Shown: one piece after another, positions 17,447 through 27,595 of the stretch
Layout: every line of letters begins with the position of its first letter
Position numbering within the stretch: the stretch's first letter is position 1
Origin: Burkholderiales bacterium
GTDB lineage: Bacteria > Pseudomonadota > Gammaproteobacteria > Burkholderiales > Burkholderiaceae_C
NCBI GenBank assembly: GCA_016191525.1
Contig: JACPOK010000019.1
Span: 780,007-844,006, forward strand
Direction: 5' to 3'
Length of the DNA: 64,000 nucleotides
Position numbers and translations under genes: made by a program
The notes under the pieces: model-generated
The model's database searches: none
Told to the model about the DNA's origin: nothing
Seen by the model: the letters and a program-made list of their open reading frames with translations, nothing else

Positions 17447-19008
17447 TCAAGAAATTCATCGACAAGCTGCTCGGCAAGGCCTCCGGCGCCGGCAAACCCC
17501 GCTTCGGCAAGCGTGAGCAAGTAGGCCCCCAGGAGCACGGCATCGACCCGTCGCTGGTGGATGACCGCGCCCTCAACGTCGTGCACACCCTCAAGCAGGC
17601 CGGCTTCCAGGCCTATGTGGTGGGCGGCGCCGTGCGCGACCTGCTGGTGGGCCTGCGCCCCAAGGACTTCGACGTGGCCACTGACGCCACGCCCGAGCAG
17701 GTCAAGGGCCTGTTCCGGCGCGCCTTCATCATCGGGCGGCGCTTCCGCATCGTGCATGTAGTGTACGGCCGCGGGCGCGAGCACGAAGTGATCGAGGTGT
17801 CCACCTTCCGCGCCCACATGGACAACGCCGCCGCCGAACAGGTGGCTGGCAACGAGAAAACCAGCAAGAGCGAGCTGGCGGGCATGAAGCACGCGGTGGA
17901 TTCCACCGGCCGCGTGCTGCGCGACAACGTCTGGGGCCCGCAGGAAGAAGACGCCACCCGGCGCGACTTCACCATCAACGCGATGTACTACGACCCGGAG
18001 ACGCAGATCGTGGTGGACTACCACGACGGCATCAAGGACGCCAAGAAGCGCGTGATCCGCATGATCGGCGACGCCACCGCGCGCTACCGCGAAGACCCGG
18101 TGCGCATCATCCGCGCCGTTCGCTTCGCCGCCAAGCTGCACCCGTTGGGCTTCAAGCTCGACCCCAAGACCGGCTCGCCGCTGCTGGCGTGCCTGCCGCT
18201 GCTCAACGACGTGCCGCAGAGCCGCCTGTTTGATGAGATGCTCAAGCTGCTCCAGACCGGGCATTCGGTGGCGACCATCGAGCGGCTGAAGGCGCTGGGG
18301 CTTTCGCGCGGCATCTACCCGCTGCTGGACCTGGTGGTGGAGCGGGCCGGCCAGCCTTTCGTCAATGCGGCGCTGCAGGACACCGACCGCCGTGTCGGCG
18401 AGAGCAAGCCGGTGGCGCCCAGCTTCCTGCTGGCCTGCGTGCTGTGGGCCGACGTGCGCGACGGCTGGGCCGCGCGGCTGGGCAAGAAGCAGCATCCTTT
18501 CCCTGCGCTGCAGGACGCGATCGACGATGTCTTCAATGCGCGCATCGGTGATGTTTCGGGCCGCGGCAAGCTGGCCGCCGACATGCGCGAGATCTGGATG
18601 ATGCAGCCGCGCTTTGAAAAGCGCACCGGCAGCACGCCGTTCAGCCTGGTGGAGCAGCCGCGCTTTCGCGCCGGCTTCGACTTCATGCGATTGCGTGCCG
18701 ACATCGGCGAGATCGACGTGGTGCTGGGCGATTGGTGGCAGGAGTTCAGCCTGGCCAGCGACGACCTGCGCGAAGACATGGTGGCGCTGCTGCGCGACGA
18801 ACAGAAGGGCCCGCGCCGCGTGCGCGTGCCGCGGCCGCCGCAGCCCCAGGGCGATCTGGCGGGCGAGCCCCGGCAGGACGCGGCCGCACCGCCGCCGGCG
18901 TTCGAAGGCGGCGAGGGCGCCGACTCCGGTGCGCCGAAGAAGCGCCGCCGCCGGCGCCGCAAGCCTGCGGGCGAGGGCGGCCAGCCGCCGTCCGGCTCCG
19001 CCGAATAG
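17443..19008 (+). CDS. pcnB: Poly(A) polymerase I
   Basis: A 521-residue nucleotidyltransferase of the tRNA-CCA/poly(A) polymerase family, adding 3' A tails that promote RNA decay. GGAVRDLLVGLRPKDFDVAT carries the catalytic carboxylates, and TRRDFTINAMYYDP and DPVRIIRAVRFAAKL follow. The N-terminal extension before residue 30 and the basic Pro-rich tail with KKRRRRRRK are typical of PcnB rather than CCA enzymes. ATGA overlap with the HAD gene; pcnB-folK adjacency is conserved in proteobacteria. Confidence 0.95.
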   Translation: MIKKFIDKLLGKASGAGKPRFGKREQVGPQEHGIDPSLVDDRALNVVHTLKQAGFQAYVVGGAVRDLLVGLRPKDFDVATDATPEQVKGLFRRAFIIGRRFRIVHVVYGRGREHEVIEVSTFRAHMDNAAAEQVAGNEKTSKSELAGMKHAVDSTGRVLRDNVWGPQEEDATRRDFTINAMYYDPETQIVVDYHDGIKDAKKRVIRMIGDATARYREDPVRIIRAVRFAAKLHPLGFKLDPKTGSPLLACLPLLNDVPQSRLFDEMLKLLQTGHSVATIERLKALGLSRGIYPLLDLVVERAGQPFVNAALQDTDRRVGESKPVAPSFLLACVLWADVRDGWAARLGKKQHPFPALQDAIDDVFNARIGDVSGRGKLAADMREIWMMQPRFEKRTGSTPFSLVEQPRFRAGFDFMRLRADIGEIDVVLGDWWQEFSLASDDLREDMVALLRDEQKGPRRVRVPRPPQPQGDLAGEPRQDAAAPPPAFEGGEGADSGAPKKRRRRRRKPAGEGGQPPSGSAE

Positions 19009-19011
19009 GCC

Positions 19012-19490
19012 ATGAGCCAAACGTCCAGGGCGGCCGTCTCCGCCATCGCCTACGTGGGCCTGGGCGCCAACCTGGGTGATGCGCGCGCTGCCGTGAGCAG
19101 CGCGATCCAGGCGATGGATGGCCTGCCCGCGACCCGGCTGGCGGCCCGGTCGTCGCTGTACGCTAGCGCCCCCGTCGGCGCCACCGGCCCCGACTATGTC
19201 AACGCCGTGGTGGCGCTGTCCACCCAATTGCCGCCGCAGGAACTGCTGGAGCAGCTTCAGGCCATGGAGCTTGCGGCCGGCCGCGAGCGGCCGCACGCCA
19301 ACGCCCCGCGCACGCTGGACCTGGACATCCTGCTGTATGGCGACCTGCGGATCAACACGCGCTCGCTGTCGGTGCCGCATCCGCGCATGAAGGACCGGGC
19401 GTTCGTGCTGGTGCCGCTGGCGCAGATCGCGCCGCACCTGGTCACGCCGTCACAGCTGCAGTCGGTGGCGGAGCAGCGCGTCACGCGGCT

Positions 19491-19494
<4 letters not shown>
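19012..19494 (+). CDS. folK: HPPK, 6-hydroxymethyl-dihydropterin pyrophosphokinase
   Basis: A 160-residue enzyme of folate synthesis transferring pyrophosphate from ATP to hydroxymethyl-dihydropterin. GLGANLGDARAAV near the N-terminus, RPHANAPRTLDLDILLYGD (metal-binding Asp pair) and PHPRMKDRAFVLVPLAQIAP are the family signatures. It follows pcnB by three bases and overlaps the MFS gene. Confidence 0.95.
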
Positions 19495-21028
<1,534 letters not shown>

Positions 21029-21032
21029 ACGG

Positions 21033-21509
21033 CTAGAACCAGTCCACCAGCCCCGACTGCAAGGCGTTCTGGGGATTGGAGCCGGCGTCGCGCACGCGTT
21101 GCAGGGCTTGCCCGGCCTCCAGCCCCAGCGTCTTGAGCACGCAGGCGGCCACGGTGCCGGTGCGGCCCAGGCCGGCAGCGCAATGCAGCATCACGGCGTC
21201 ACCGGCGCGCAGCGCATCGGCGATGCGCGCCACCTCCGCGCGGAAAGTGCCCGGCTCGTCGGGCACGCCGAAGTTGCGCATCGGCAGGTTGAGCCAGCGA
21301 AAGGGCAGCCTGCCGCGCGCCACGGCGGCGCTGTAGGCGGGGGAAAGCTCGGCGATCTCACTGGCCGGCGTGAGGCACACCACCATGCCCAGCCCCGCTT
21401 GCCGGGCCTGCGCCTCGAAGGCGGGCCAGGTCTCGAAGCGGCCCGGCATGGATGAAAGCCAGAGCGAGCCCGCCACATCGGCAGGCAACTGGACAGCGCG
21501 AAAAGCCAT
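21033..21509 (-). CDS. Protein tyrosine/dual-specificity phosphatase
   Basis: A 158-residue cysteine phosphatase. HCAAGLGRTGT is the CX5R signature loop with the nucleophilic Cys and the Arg; the upstream D in FGVPDEPGTF may be the general acid. It converges on the orphan c-subunit gene with only four bases between stops. Targets are unknown. Confidence 0.85.
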   Translation of the reverse strand: MAFRAVQLPADVAGSLWLSSMPGRFETWPAFEAQARQAGLGMVVCLTPASEIAELSPAYSAAVARGRLPFRWLNLPMRNFGVPDEPGTFRAEVARIADALRAGDAVMLHCAAGLGRTGTVAACVLKTLGLEAGQALQRVRDAGSNPQNALQSGLVDWF

Positions 21510-21523
21510 GGTCGATTGTGGCG

Positions 21524-22810
21524 CTATTGCTGCGCACCCGTCCCGCGCTGGCGTTCAACTGCAGCCTCGGTCACGGGGGCCGCCTGGTTGCCCCATGAAG
21601 TGCGGATGTAGGTGAGCACGGCCGCCACGTCGGTGTCGCCCAGCACCAACACGTAAGGCGGCATGCCGTAAGGACGCGGGTTGCCCGCCGTGGCCGGCGC
21701 AAAGCCGCCGTTGTGCACCACCTGCACCAGGTTGGCGGTCACCGGCAGCGTGACGGCACGGTTGCCCGCCAGCGGCGGGTAGGCGCCGGCAATGCCCTGT
21801 CCCTTGTCGCCATGGCATTGCGCGCAGTGCTGCTCATACACTTTGCCGCCGCGCAGGGCCTGGCTGGCTGGCACGGCCACGGTTGCCTGCTGTGCCTGCG
21901 GTGCTTGCGCCGGTGCCTGGGGCAGTGCCTTGAGGTAGACGGCCATGGAATTCAAGTCCTGGGCTGTCAGGTGCTGCGTGCTTTGCAGAACCACGTCGGC
22001 CATGGGCCCGAGCACGCTGCCGCGCGGTGAGACGCCGGTCTGCAGCACGCGCACGATGTGCTGCGCATCCCAATCGGCAACGCCCGCTTCGGAAGAAGAG
22101 GCCAGCGAAGGGGCGTACCAGTTCTGCATGGGGATGAGCCCCCCCGACAGGTCCATCATGTCGCCGCTGGCGCCCAGCGCATTGCGCGCGGAGTGGCAGG
22201 CCGAGCAGTGGCCCAGGCCGCGCACCAGGTAGGCGCCGCGGTTCCAGTCGGCCGGCTGGCGTGCGTCCTGCCCGCTCGCCGCAGGCTCAAAGTACATCGC
22301 ACGCCACACGGCCAGCGCGGCCTGCGTGCTGTACGGCCAGCGCAGGCCCTGCGGCGTGTTGGGCCGCTGCACGGCCGGCACGCTGCGCAGGTAGGCATAG
22401 AGGGCATCGGAGTCGGCCCGCGTGACATGGGTGTAGTTCGGGTAGGGGAAGGCCGGGTACAGCAGGCGGCCGTCGCGCGAGCGGCCGTTGTGCAGCGCGC
22501 GCCAGAAATGGTCGGCCGACCATTGGCCCAGGCCGGTCGCAGCGTCCGGCGTGAGGTTGCTGGCATAGACGGTGCCGAACGGCGTTTCCAGCGGGCGGCC
22601 GCCGGCGTAGGGCGCGCCGCCGCGCTCGGTGTGGCAGGTGGCGCAGTTGCCCGCGCGCGCCAGGTAAGCGCCGCGCGCAATGTCGCCCGCGGCCGGCGGG
22701 AAGGTCGGCGGTGCGTCGTGGATCCTGTCCTCGCCACGGAAGTTGAGCCAGCCCACCAGCGCCAGCACGGCGAGCACGCCGGCCAGCAAGGCCACAAGCG
22801 CGCGTTTCAT
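21524..22810 (-). CDS. Membrane-anchored triheme cytochrome c
   Basis: A 428-residue protein with an N-terminal hydrophobic anchor or signal (VALLAGVLAVLALVGWL) and three heme c motifs: CATCH, CSACH and CAQCH. The architecture matches the cytochrome subunits of quinoprotein alcohol and gluconate dehydrogenases, which pass electrons from a periplasmic dehydrogenase to quinone or oxidase. No dehydrogenase partner is nearby. Its ATG overlaps the stop of the diheme cytochrome (ATGA), so both belong to the operon beginning with the YHYH gene. Confidence 0.92.
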   Translation of the reverse strand: MKRALVALLAGVLAVLALVGWLNFRGEDRIHDAPPTFPPAAGDIARGAYLARAGNCATCHTERGGAPYAGGRPLETPFGTVYASNLTPDAATGLGQWSADHFWRALHNGRSRDGRLLYPAFPYPNYTHVTRADSDALYAYLRSVPAVQRPNTPQGLRWPYSTQAALAVWRAMYFEPAASGQDARQPADWNRGAYLVRGLGHCSACHSARNALGASGDMMDLSGGLIPMQNWYAPSLASSSEAGVADWDAQHIVRVLQTGVSPRGSVLGPMADVVLQSTQHLTAQDLNSMAVYLKALPQAPAQAPQAQQATVAVPASQALRGGKVYEQHCAQCHGDKGQGIAGAYPPLAGNRAVTLPVTANLVQVVHNGGFAPATAGNPRPYGMPPYVLVLGDTDVAAVLTYIRTSWGNQAAPVTEAAVERQRGTGAQQ

Positions 22811-23508
22811 GGCACCTGCCTCCCGGCGGGCAGCACCGCGCTGCCGCAGGAAATCTCAGGCGGCCGCGGCAGCGACGCCGCGGGTTTGGTGCTGGCGGGC
22901 AGCGGCTGTGCCGCCAGCCAGGTGGCCACGGCAGCCACGTCTTCCAGGCTGAGGCGTTTGGCGATGCCGGCCATGCAGTCGGGTGCGTGCGCGCGGCGCT
23001 GCCCGGTGCGCCAGGCGCCCAGCTGGCCGTTGAGGTAATCGCGCGGAAGGCCTAGCAGGCCCGGGGTGTTGGGCAGCACGCCGGTCAGCGCCGGGCCATG
23101 GCACTGCACGCAGGCCGGCAGCTTCGCGGCCGGGTCGCCCTGCATCGCCAGCGTGCGGCCGCGTTGCAGCACGGCAGGCGCGGCCGTCGAGGGCTGCGGC
23201 GGCGGATAGGGCACGTCCAGCGAGGCAAAGTGCTGCGCGATCTCCAGCAGGTAGGCATCGGACAACGGGTCCACCATCCGCGTCATCAGGCCGTAGTGGC
23301 GGCGCGCGTCACGGAAATTCAGCAGCTGGTTGTACAGGTAGCCCGCGGGCTTGCCGGCAATGCGCGGATAGTAGCCGTCGGGGCCGGCGCGCCCTTCCTT
23401 GCCGTGGCACGCCACGCACGCCAGCGTGCGCTGCGCCATGCTGTCTTCAAAGGGTGCGGCAATGGCGGCAGTGCAGAAGAAAACAAGCCAGAAGGCGAGG
23501 CGGAACAT
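22807..23508 (-). CDS. Diheme cytochrome c (c4-like)
   Basis: A 233-residue periplasmic protein with a signal peptide (FWLVFFCTAAIA) and two heme motifs, CVACH and CVQCH, one per c553/c4-like domain. The frame is open far upstream, but the ATG at 23508 begins a proper signal peptide. It lies 26 bases after the HupE/UreJ-like gene and overlaps the triheme cytochrome, so it probably shuttles electrons to or from it. Confidence 0.9.
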   Translation of the reverse strand: MFRLAFWLVFFCTAAIAAPFEDSMAQRTLACVACHGKEGRAGPDGYYPRIAGKPAGYLYNQLLNFRDARRHYGLMTRMVDPLSDAYLLEIAQHFASLDVPYPPPQPSTAAPAVLQRGRTLAMQGDPAAKLPACVQCHGPALTGVLPNTPGLLGLPRDYLNGQLGAWRTGQRRAHAPDCMAGIAKRLSLEDVAAVATWLAAQPLPASTKPAASLPRPPEISCGSAVLPAGRQVP

Positions 23509-23534
23509 CGCCCAACTATGCCACTGGCGAGTAC

Positions 23535-24590
23535 TCAGATGTGCTGCACCAGCAGCCAGACCCCTGCCAGTGCGGCCGCTGCCGAGGTGGCCTGGACCAT
23601 GCGGCGCGGCCCTTGCCGCGGCCACAGGCGGCGTACGGCGGCCATGGCCAGCAGCACCGCCGAAACGAACAGCAGCTGCCCGGCCTCCACGCCCAGGTTG
23701 AATCCCAGCAACTCCGCCCACGGCGTGCCGCTGCCCGACAGTTCGCGCAGCGCGGTGGCGAAACCCAGGCCGTGCACCAGGCCGCAGGCGAACACGATGG
23801 CGGCGCGCTGGCGCGCCGCCACGCGCGCTCGCCAGAGGTTGTCCAGCGCCACCAGCACGATGCTGGCGGCGATCAGCGGCTCGGCGATGGAGGGCGGCAC
23901 GCTGACCCACCCCGCCATCGCCGCGGCCAGCGTGAGGCTGTGGGCCACCGTGAAGCTGGTGGCCACGGCCAGCCAGTAGCGCCAGCTGGCGCCCGCCGCC
24001 AGGATTGTGAGCAGGAACAGCAGGTGGTCCAGCCCGAGCAGGATGTGTTCGGCGCCCAGCAGCACGAAGCGCAGCAGGCGCAGCGGCGCGGCCTCGAAGA
24101 AGTGGTGCGTTGCAGTGCCGGCTGTCAGCACCACCGCCTCGCCGCGGCCCTCCTGCACCGCCTGCAGCGCCAGCGGCGGCTGGCCGGGCGCGAGCCGCGC
24201 CTGCAGCGTAAGGCCGCTCACGGGGTGTGCCCACTTGTAGCGCTGCACGGCGATCAGCTGGTCGGTGGAAGGTGGCGCCGACGGGTCGTGCAGGTGCGGA
24301 ATCATGAGGTCTTCCAGCAGCAGCGTGCCCTGTTCGCCGTTGGCCCGGTATTGCAGCCGCGCCGCGGCTTGCCGCAGCAGGCCCGGCCGGTGCCGGTTGA
24401 GTTCGGCCAGCGTCATGCGGCCGTCGCCGTCGTCGTCGAAGCCGGAGAACGCGCTGACGGGCAGCGATACGACGGACATCACCGTGTCGTTGTCGATGCG
24501 CACGCCGCCCTGGTTGGCGGGCATCAGGTGTGCATGGGCCGCCGTGGCGGCCCACATCAGCAAGGCAAGCGCGAGTGCGCGCGGGATCAC
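23535..24590 (-). CDS. HupE/UreJ-family membrane protein with EF-hand-like loop
   Basis: A 351-residue protein. A GTG at 24590 overlaps the YHYH stop (GTGA) and begins a good signal peptide ending AHAHLMPA. The periplasmic domain contains DDDGDGRMTLAEL, an EF-hand-like calcium loop. The C-terminal half has about six helices including GAEHILLGLDHLLFLLTIL and LVHGLGFATALREL, the HupE/UreJ_2 pattern. HupE and UreJ proteins move Ni/Co, but this subgroup is uncharacterised. Second gene of the YHYH-cytochrome operon. Confidence 0.85.
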   Translation of the reverse strand: MIPRALALALLMWAATAAHAHLMPANQGGVRIDNDTVMSVVSLPVSAFSGFDDDGDGRMTLAELNRHRPGLLRQAAARLQYRANGEQGTLLLEDLMIPHLHDPSAPPSTDQLIAVQRYKWAHPVSGLTLQARLAPGQPPLALQAVQEGRGEAVVLTAGTATHHFFEAAPLRLLRFVLLGAEHILLGLDHLLFLLTILAAGASWRYWLAVATSFTVAHSLTLAAAMAGWVSVPPSIAEPLIAASIVLVALDNLWRARVAARQRAAIVFACGLVHGLGFATALRELSGSGTPWAELLGFNLGVEAGQLLFVSAVLLAMAAVRRLWPRQGPRRMVQATSAAAALAGVWLLVQHI

Positions 24591-26263
24591 GGCCCCGTGA
24601 ACGAGCCCTTGGCGCATCGCTGGATGTAGGGGTAGCTGCTGGTGATGTAGTAGTGGTAGATGCCGCTCGGGAATTCCGGGGTCACGCCGAAACGGCCGTT
24701 GCATTCATCCAGGTCGCCCAGGCCGGCGACGTATTCATAGTCCTGCGTGAACGTGCCCATGGCCGCCGCGCTGGTGGAAGGCCGGCCGCTGCTGGGCGTG
24801 GTCTTCAGGCGCCAGCTGGATGTAACCACCTTGCTGCCGCTGCTTGCGTTGGTGGCGGTGTTGTAGCCGTAGCGCGCATAAACAGGGAAGCCGTCGACAG
24901 CGAAGCCCACCAGTGCCATCGCCGTGCCCTTGTTCAGCCGGGTGATCAGCCCTTCGGGCATGCCGTGGTAGTGGTAGGTGCCGTTGGGCTGCACGTGGGC
25001 GTTGCTGATGTCGACACCAAAAGCAAAGTAGGTCTGGTTCAGCGCTTCCACTTTCCACACGCCCGCATTCTGGTAGCTCTCCGCGGTGGACGGGTCGAAC
25101 GGCACGCTGTTGATGGCGTAGCCCACCACGTGGTCGACCGCCGTGCCGGTCTGGTTGGTGACCGCCGGGTTCGAAGTGCTGTTGAAGCGCGGGCTCTGCG
25201 CGGAAATCGAATTCGGGTTGTTGGAGTTGGGGAACGTGCCGGGCGTGTAGTCGGGCACGCTGTTGCCGGTCATTGCGCGCTGCCCGCCGGTGCAGGTGAA
25301 GGCCACGGTGGACACCAGGTTCAGCGAGGCGATGCTCACGCTCGCGCTGTACGGGCAAAGCACGGACGCGGTGGAAACCGCCGTGGTGCTGTTGTTCAGC
25401 GTGCTGGTCGTGGTGGTTGTCGTGGTCGTCGTAGTCGTCGTAGTGGTCGTGGTGGTCGCCGCCGGCGTCACCGACACGATGCCCGAGCTCGGGCCGCTCC
25501 CCGCGCTGTTGGCCGCCGTCACCGAGCAGCTGTACGCCGTGCCGTTGGTCATGCCGGTGGCGGTGATCGGGCTGGCCGTGCCCGTGGCGCTGCGCGTGCC
25601 GCTGGTGGCGGCGCAGGACAGGGTGTAGCCGGTGATGACGGCGCCGCCGGTGGAGGAGGGCGCGGTGAAGGCCACCGTGGCCGTGGTGTTGCCGGCCGTT
25701 GCCGCGCCGATGGTGGGCGCCCCCGGCGTGGTCACCGTGGTGGTGGTCGTTGTTGTCGTGGTGGCGCAGCCGGTATTGCCGGGGAAGACGCTGCAATTGA
25801 ACGCCGTCAGGTTGGACAGCGGGATCTGGCGGAAATTGTCGGAGCCGACCAGCGCGTAGATGTTGCCGTCCGAATTGTTCACCGCCAGGATGATCAGCGT
25901 GGTGGGGTAGAAGCGGAAGCTGAACACGCTCTGCGTGCGGTCGGCCTGGGTGGGCGGGAACAGGGTGGGGTAGGTTGCCTCGGCCCAGTCCATGAAAGTG
26001 GTTGCGCTGATCGTGCCCGTGGCGTTGGCCGCGGCCGCACGCGGCTTGCCGGGCCCGAGTTCCAGGCTGAGGAAGCATTCGCCATTGATTTCCTGGTAGC
26101 CCAGGCCGGTGGCCGAGGCCGGCGCACCCGCGCCGCAATAGAAGTTTTCCACCTTGGCCGGCTGCGCGGTATCGACCCGCACCGGCACATCGGAGCTGCC
26201 GCCACCGCACGACGCCAGGACGGACAAGGCGCCCACGGCTGCCCAACGCTTGAAGAAACTCAT
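24587..26263 (-). CDS. YHYH-domain lipoprotein with Fn3 and poly-Thr linkers
   Basis: A 558-residue exported lipoprotein (lipobox LASC, Cys about residue 19). Order: N-terminal domain of unknown type to about 160; a nine-Thr linker; a fibronectin type III domain; a second long Thr run of 17 residues; and the YHYH domain with NGTYHYHG and PSGIYHYY. YHYH proteins are often found near copper or redox genes but their function is unclear. AGGAGG-like GGAGGTAG precedes the ATG. First gene of a four-gene operon with a HupE-like protein and two cytochromes c; an inverted repeat lies upstream. Confidence 0.88.
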   Translation of the reverse strand: MSFFKRWAAVGALSVLASCGGGSSDVPVRVDTAQPAKVENFYCGAGAPASATGLGYQEINGECFLSLELGPGKPRAAAANATGTISATTFMDWAEATYPTLFPPTQADRTQSVFSFRFYPTTLIILAVNNSDGNIYALVGSDNFRQIPLSNLTAFNCSVFPGNTGCATTTTTTTTTVTTPGAPTIGAATAGNTTATVAFTAPSSTGGAVITGYTLSCAATSGTRSATGTASPITATGMTNGTAYSCSVTAANSAGSGPSSGIVSVTPAATTTTTTTTTTTTTTTTTSTLNNSTTAVSTASVLCPYSASVSIASLNLVSTVAFTCTGGQRAMTGNSVPDYTPGTFPNSNNPNSISAQSPRFNSTSNPAVTNQTGTAVDHVVGYAINSVPFDPSTAESYQNAGVWKVEALNQTYFAFGVDISNAHVQPNGTYHYHGMPEGLITRLNKGTAMALVGFAVDGFPVYARYGYNTATNASSGSKVVTSSWRLKTTPSSGRPSTSAAAMGTFTQDYEYVAGLGDLDECNGRFGVTPEFPSGIYHYYITSSYPYIQRCAKGSFTGP

Positions 26264-26281
26264 TTTTTACTACCTCCGGGT

Positions 26282-26360
26282 TTGTGGAGATTTTCCCAGC
26301 AAGCGGCGTGCCTGCCCGTCCGTATTTGCCCCAGTCAATTGTGGAGAGGCGCCTCCACAA
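26282..26360. promoter_or_regulatory. Repeated and inverted TTGTGGAG half-sites
   Basis: TTGTGGAG occurs at 26282-26289 and 26339-26346, and its inverse CTCCACAA at 26353-26360, giving an 8-base-arm inverted repeat with a 6-base spacer. All are in the 175-base gap between the divergent YHYH operon and the SDR gene, so they could control either. Confidence 0.5.
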
Positions 26361-26438
26361 TCCAGTCGCGGCGGGGACGAGGCGGGCGCGCGGCCTCACC
26401 TAGGATGGGTCATTCGCAAAAAAGGATGGAGATCCCAG

Positions 26439-27200
26439 GTGCAGGCAGATTTCAAGGGCAAGACGGCGCTGGTCACCGGCGCAGGCGGCGGTATAGGGCG
26501 CGCAGCCGCGCTGGCGTTCGCGCGGGCCGGGGCGCGGGTGGCGGTGGTGGATATCGCCAGCGCGGCGGGCGAGGAGACAGCGCAGCTGATCCGCGCCGCC
26601 GGCGGCGATGCGCGCTTCATGCGCGCCGACGTGACGCGCACCGCGGACGTGCAGGCCATGGTGGCCGACACCGTAGCGGCCTGGGGGCGGCTGGACTGCG
26701 CCTTCAACAACGCCGGCATCGAGGAAGAGCACATGCGCCTGGCCGAATGCAGCGAGGAAACCTTCGACCGCATCATGGCCGTCAACGTCAAGGGGGTCTG
26801 GCTTTGCATGAAGCACCAGCTCGGGCAGATGCTGGCGCAGGGCGGCGGCGCCATCGTCAACACCGCCTCGGTTGCCGGCCTGGTGGGCGCGCCCAAGATG
26901 GCGGCCTACAGCGCCAGCAAGCATGCGGTGATCGGCCTGACCAAATCGGCCGCGGTCGAATACGGGCGCAAGAACATCCGCGTCAACGCCATCTGCCCCG
27001 GCATCATCCGCACCGCGATGTATGACCGCGCCATCGCGGCCGACCCGCAGGTCGAGGCGCATGCCGCCGGCCTGCACCCGCTGGGGCGGCTGGGCTTGGC
27101 GGACGAGGTGGCGGCGGTGGCCCTGTGGCTGTGCTCGGACGCCGCTTCCTTCGTCACCGGCCACGCTCACACCGTGGACGGCGGGATGACCGCGATCTGA
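26439..27200 (+). CDS. SDR-family oxidoreductase
   Basis: A 253-residue classical short-chain dehydrogenase. TGAGGGIG (13-20) is the cofactor motif, NNAG follows, and YSASKHAV carries the catalytic Tyr and Lys; Ser is in the preceding NTASVAG. The start is a GTG, because no in-frame ATG exists nearby and GGAG lies 8 bases upstream. Substrate unknown. Confidence 0.9.
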   Translation: MQADFKGKTALVTGAGGGIGRAAALAFARAGARVAVVDIASAAGEETAQLIRAAGGDARFMRADVTRTADVQAMVADTVAAWGRLDCAFNNAGIEEEHMRLAECSEETFDRIMAVNVKGVWLCMKHQLGQMLAQGGGAIVNTASVAGLVGAPKMAAYSASKHAVIGLTKSAAVEYGRKNIRVNAICPGIIRTAMYDRAIAADPQVEAHAAGLHPLGRLGLADEVAAVALWLCSDAASFVTGHAHTVDGGMTAI

Positions 27201-27215
27201 CCGGTTTTTCAGAAG

Positions 27216-27270
27216 GAAAAAGGCCTGCAGAGCGCACCAGCTGTGCGTAGACAGCTATCGAAATGAGAGC
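27216..27270. repeat. Dispersed intergenic repeat, copy 2
   Basis: AAAAAGGCCTGCAGAGCGCA matches copy 1 (3012-3065) base for base at the left end, and both share CAGCTAT near the right end. The right end runs into the ferredoxin gene: the repeat supplies its stop codon and last codons. Confidence 0.65.
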
Positions 27271-27551
27271 AAAAGGTCGGTTTCGGGGTAGGCGACGCAA
27301 GGCAGGATGAAGCCTTCGGCCTTCTCCTCGGGCAGCAGGCCGGGCCATTCGATGCGGTAACTCACGCGGCCGTCCAGCAGCCGGCTGATGCAGGCGCGGC
27401 AGGTGCCATTGCGGCAGGACGAAGGCATCTCCACGCCGGCCCGCGCGGCTGACTGCAGCAGCGGCTGGCCGGCCGGTGCGGGAAATGGCAGCCCATCGGG
27501 CGCCATCCGCACCTGGAAATCCACGCTGCCCGCAGGCCTTTGTCCGCTCAT
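27255..27551 (-). CDS. 2Fe-2S ferredoxin
   Basis: A 98-residue plant-type [2Fe-2S] protein. SSCRNGTCRAC gives three cluster cysteines and ILPCVA the fourth. It is a single-domain electron carrier; no oxygenase partner is adjacent. It converges on the SDR gene. Its 3' end, including the stop, lies within repeat copy 2. Confidence 0.88.
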   Translation of the reverse strand: MSGQRPAGSVDFQVRMAPDGLPFPAPAGQPLLQSAARAGVEMPSSCRNGTCRACISRLLDGRVSYRIEWPGLLPEEKAEGFILPCVAYPETDLLLSFR

Positions 27552-27595
27552 GGGCCATCATAATCAGCGCCTGCACAACCCACGAGTTTCCGAAG

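Noticed and set aside
25390..25460. Tandem repeat in the YHYH gene as a CRISPR or phase-variable tract
   Set aside because: It encodes threonines with mixed codons; no repeat-spacer pattern and no single repeating unit prone to slippage.
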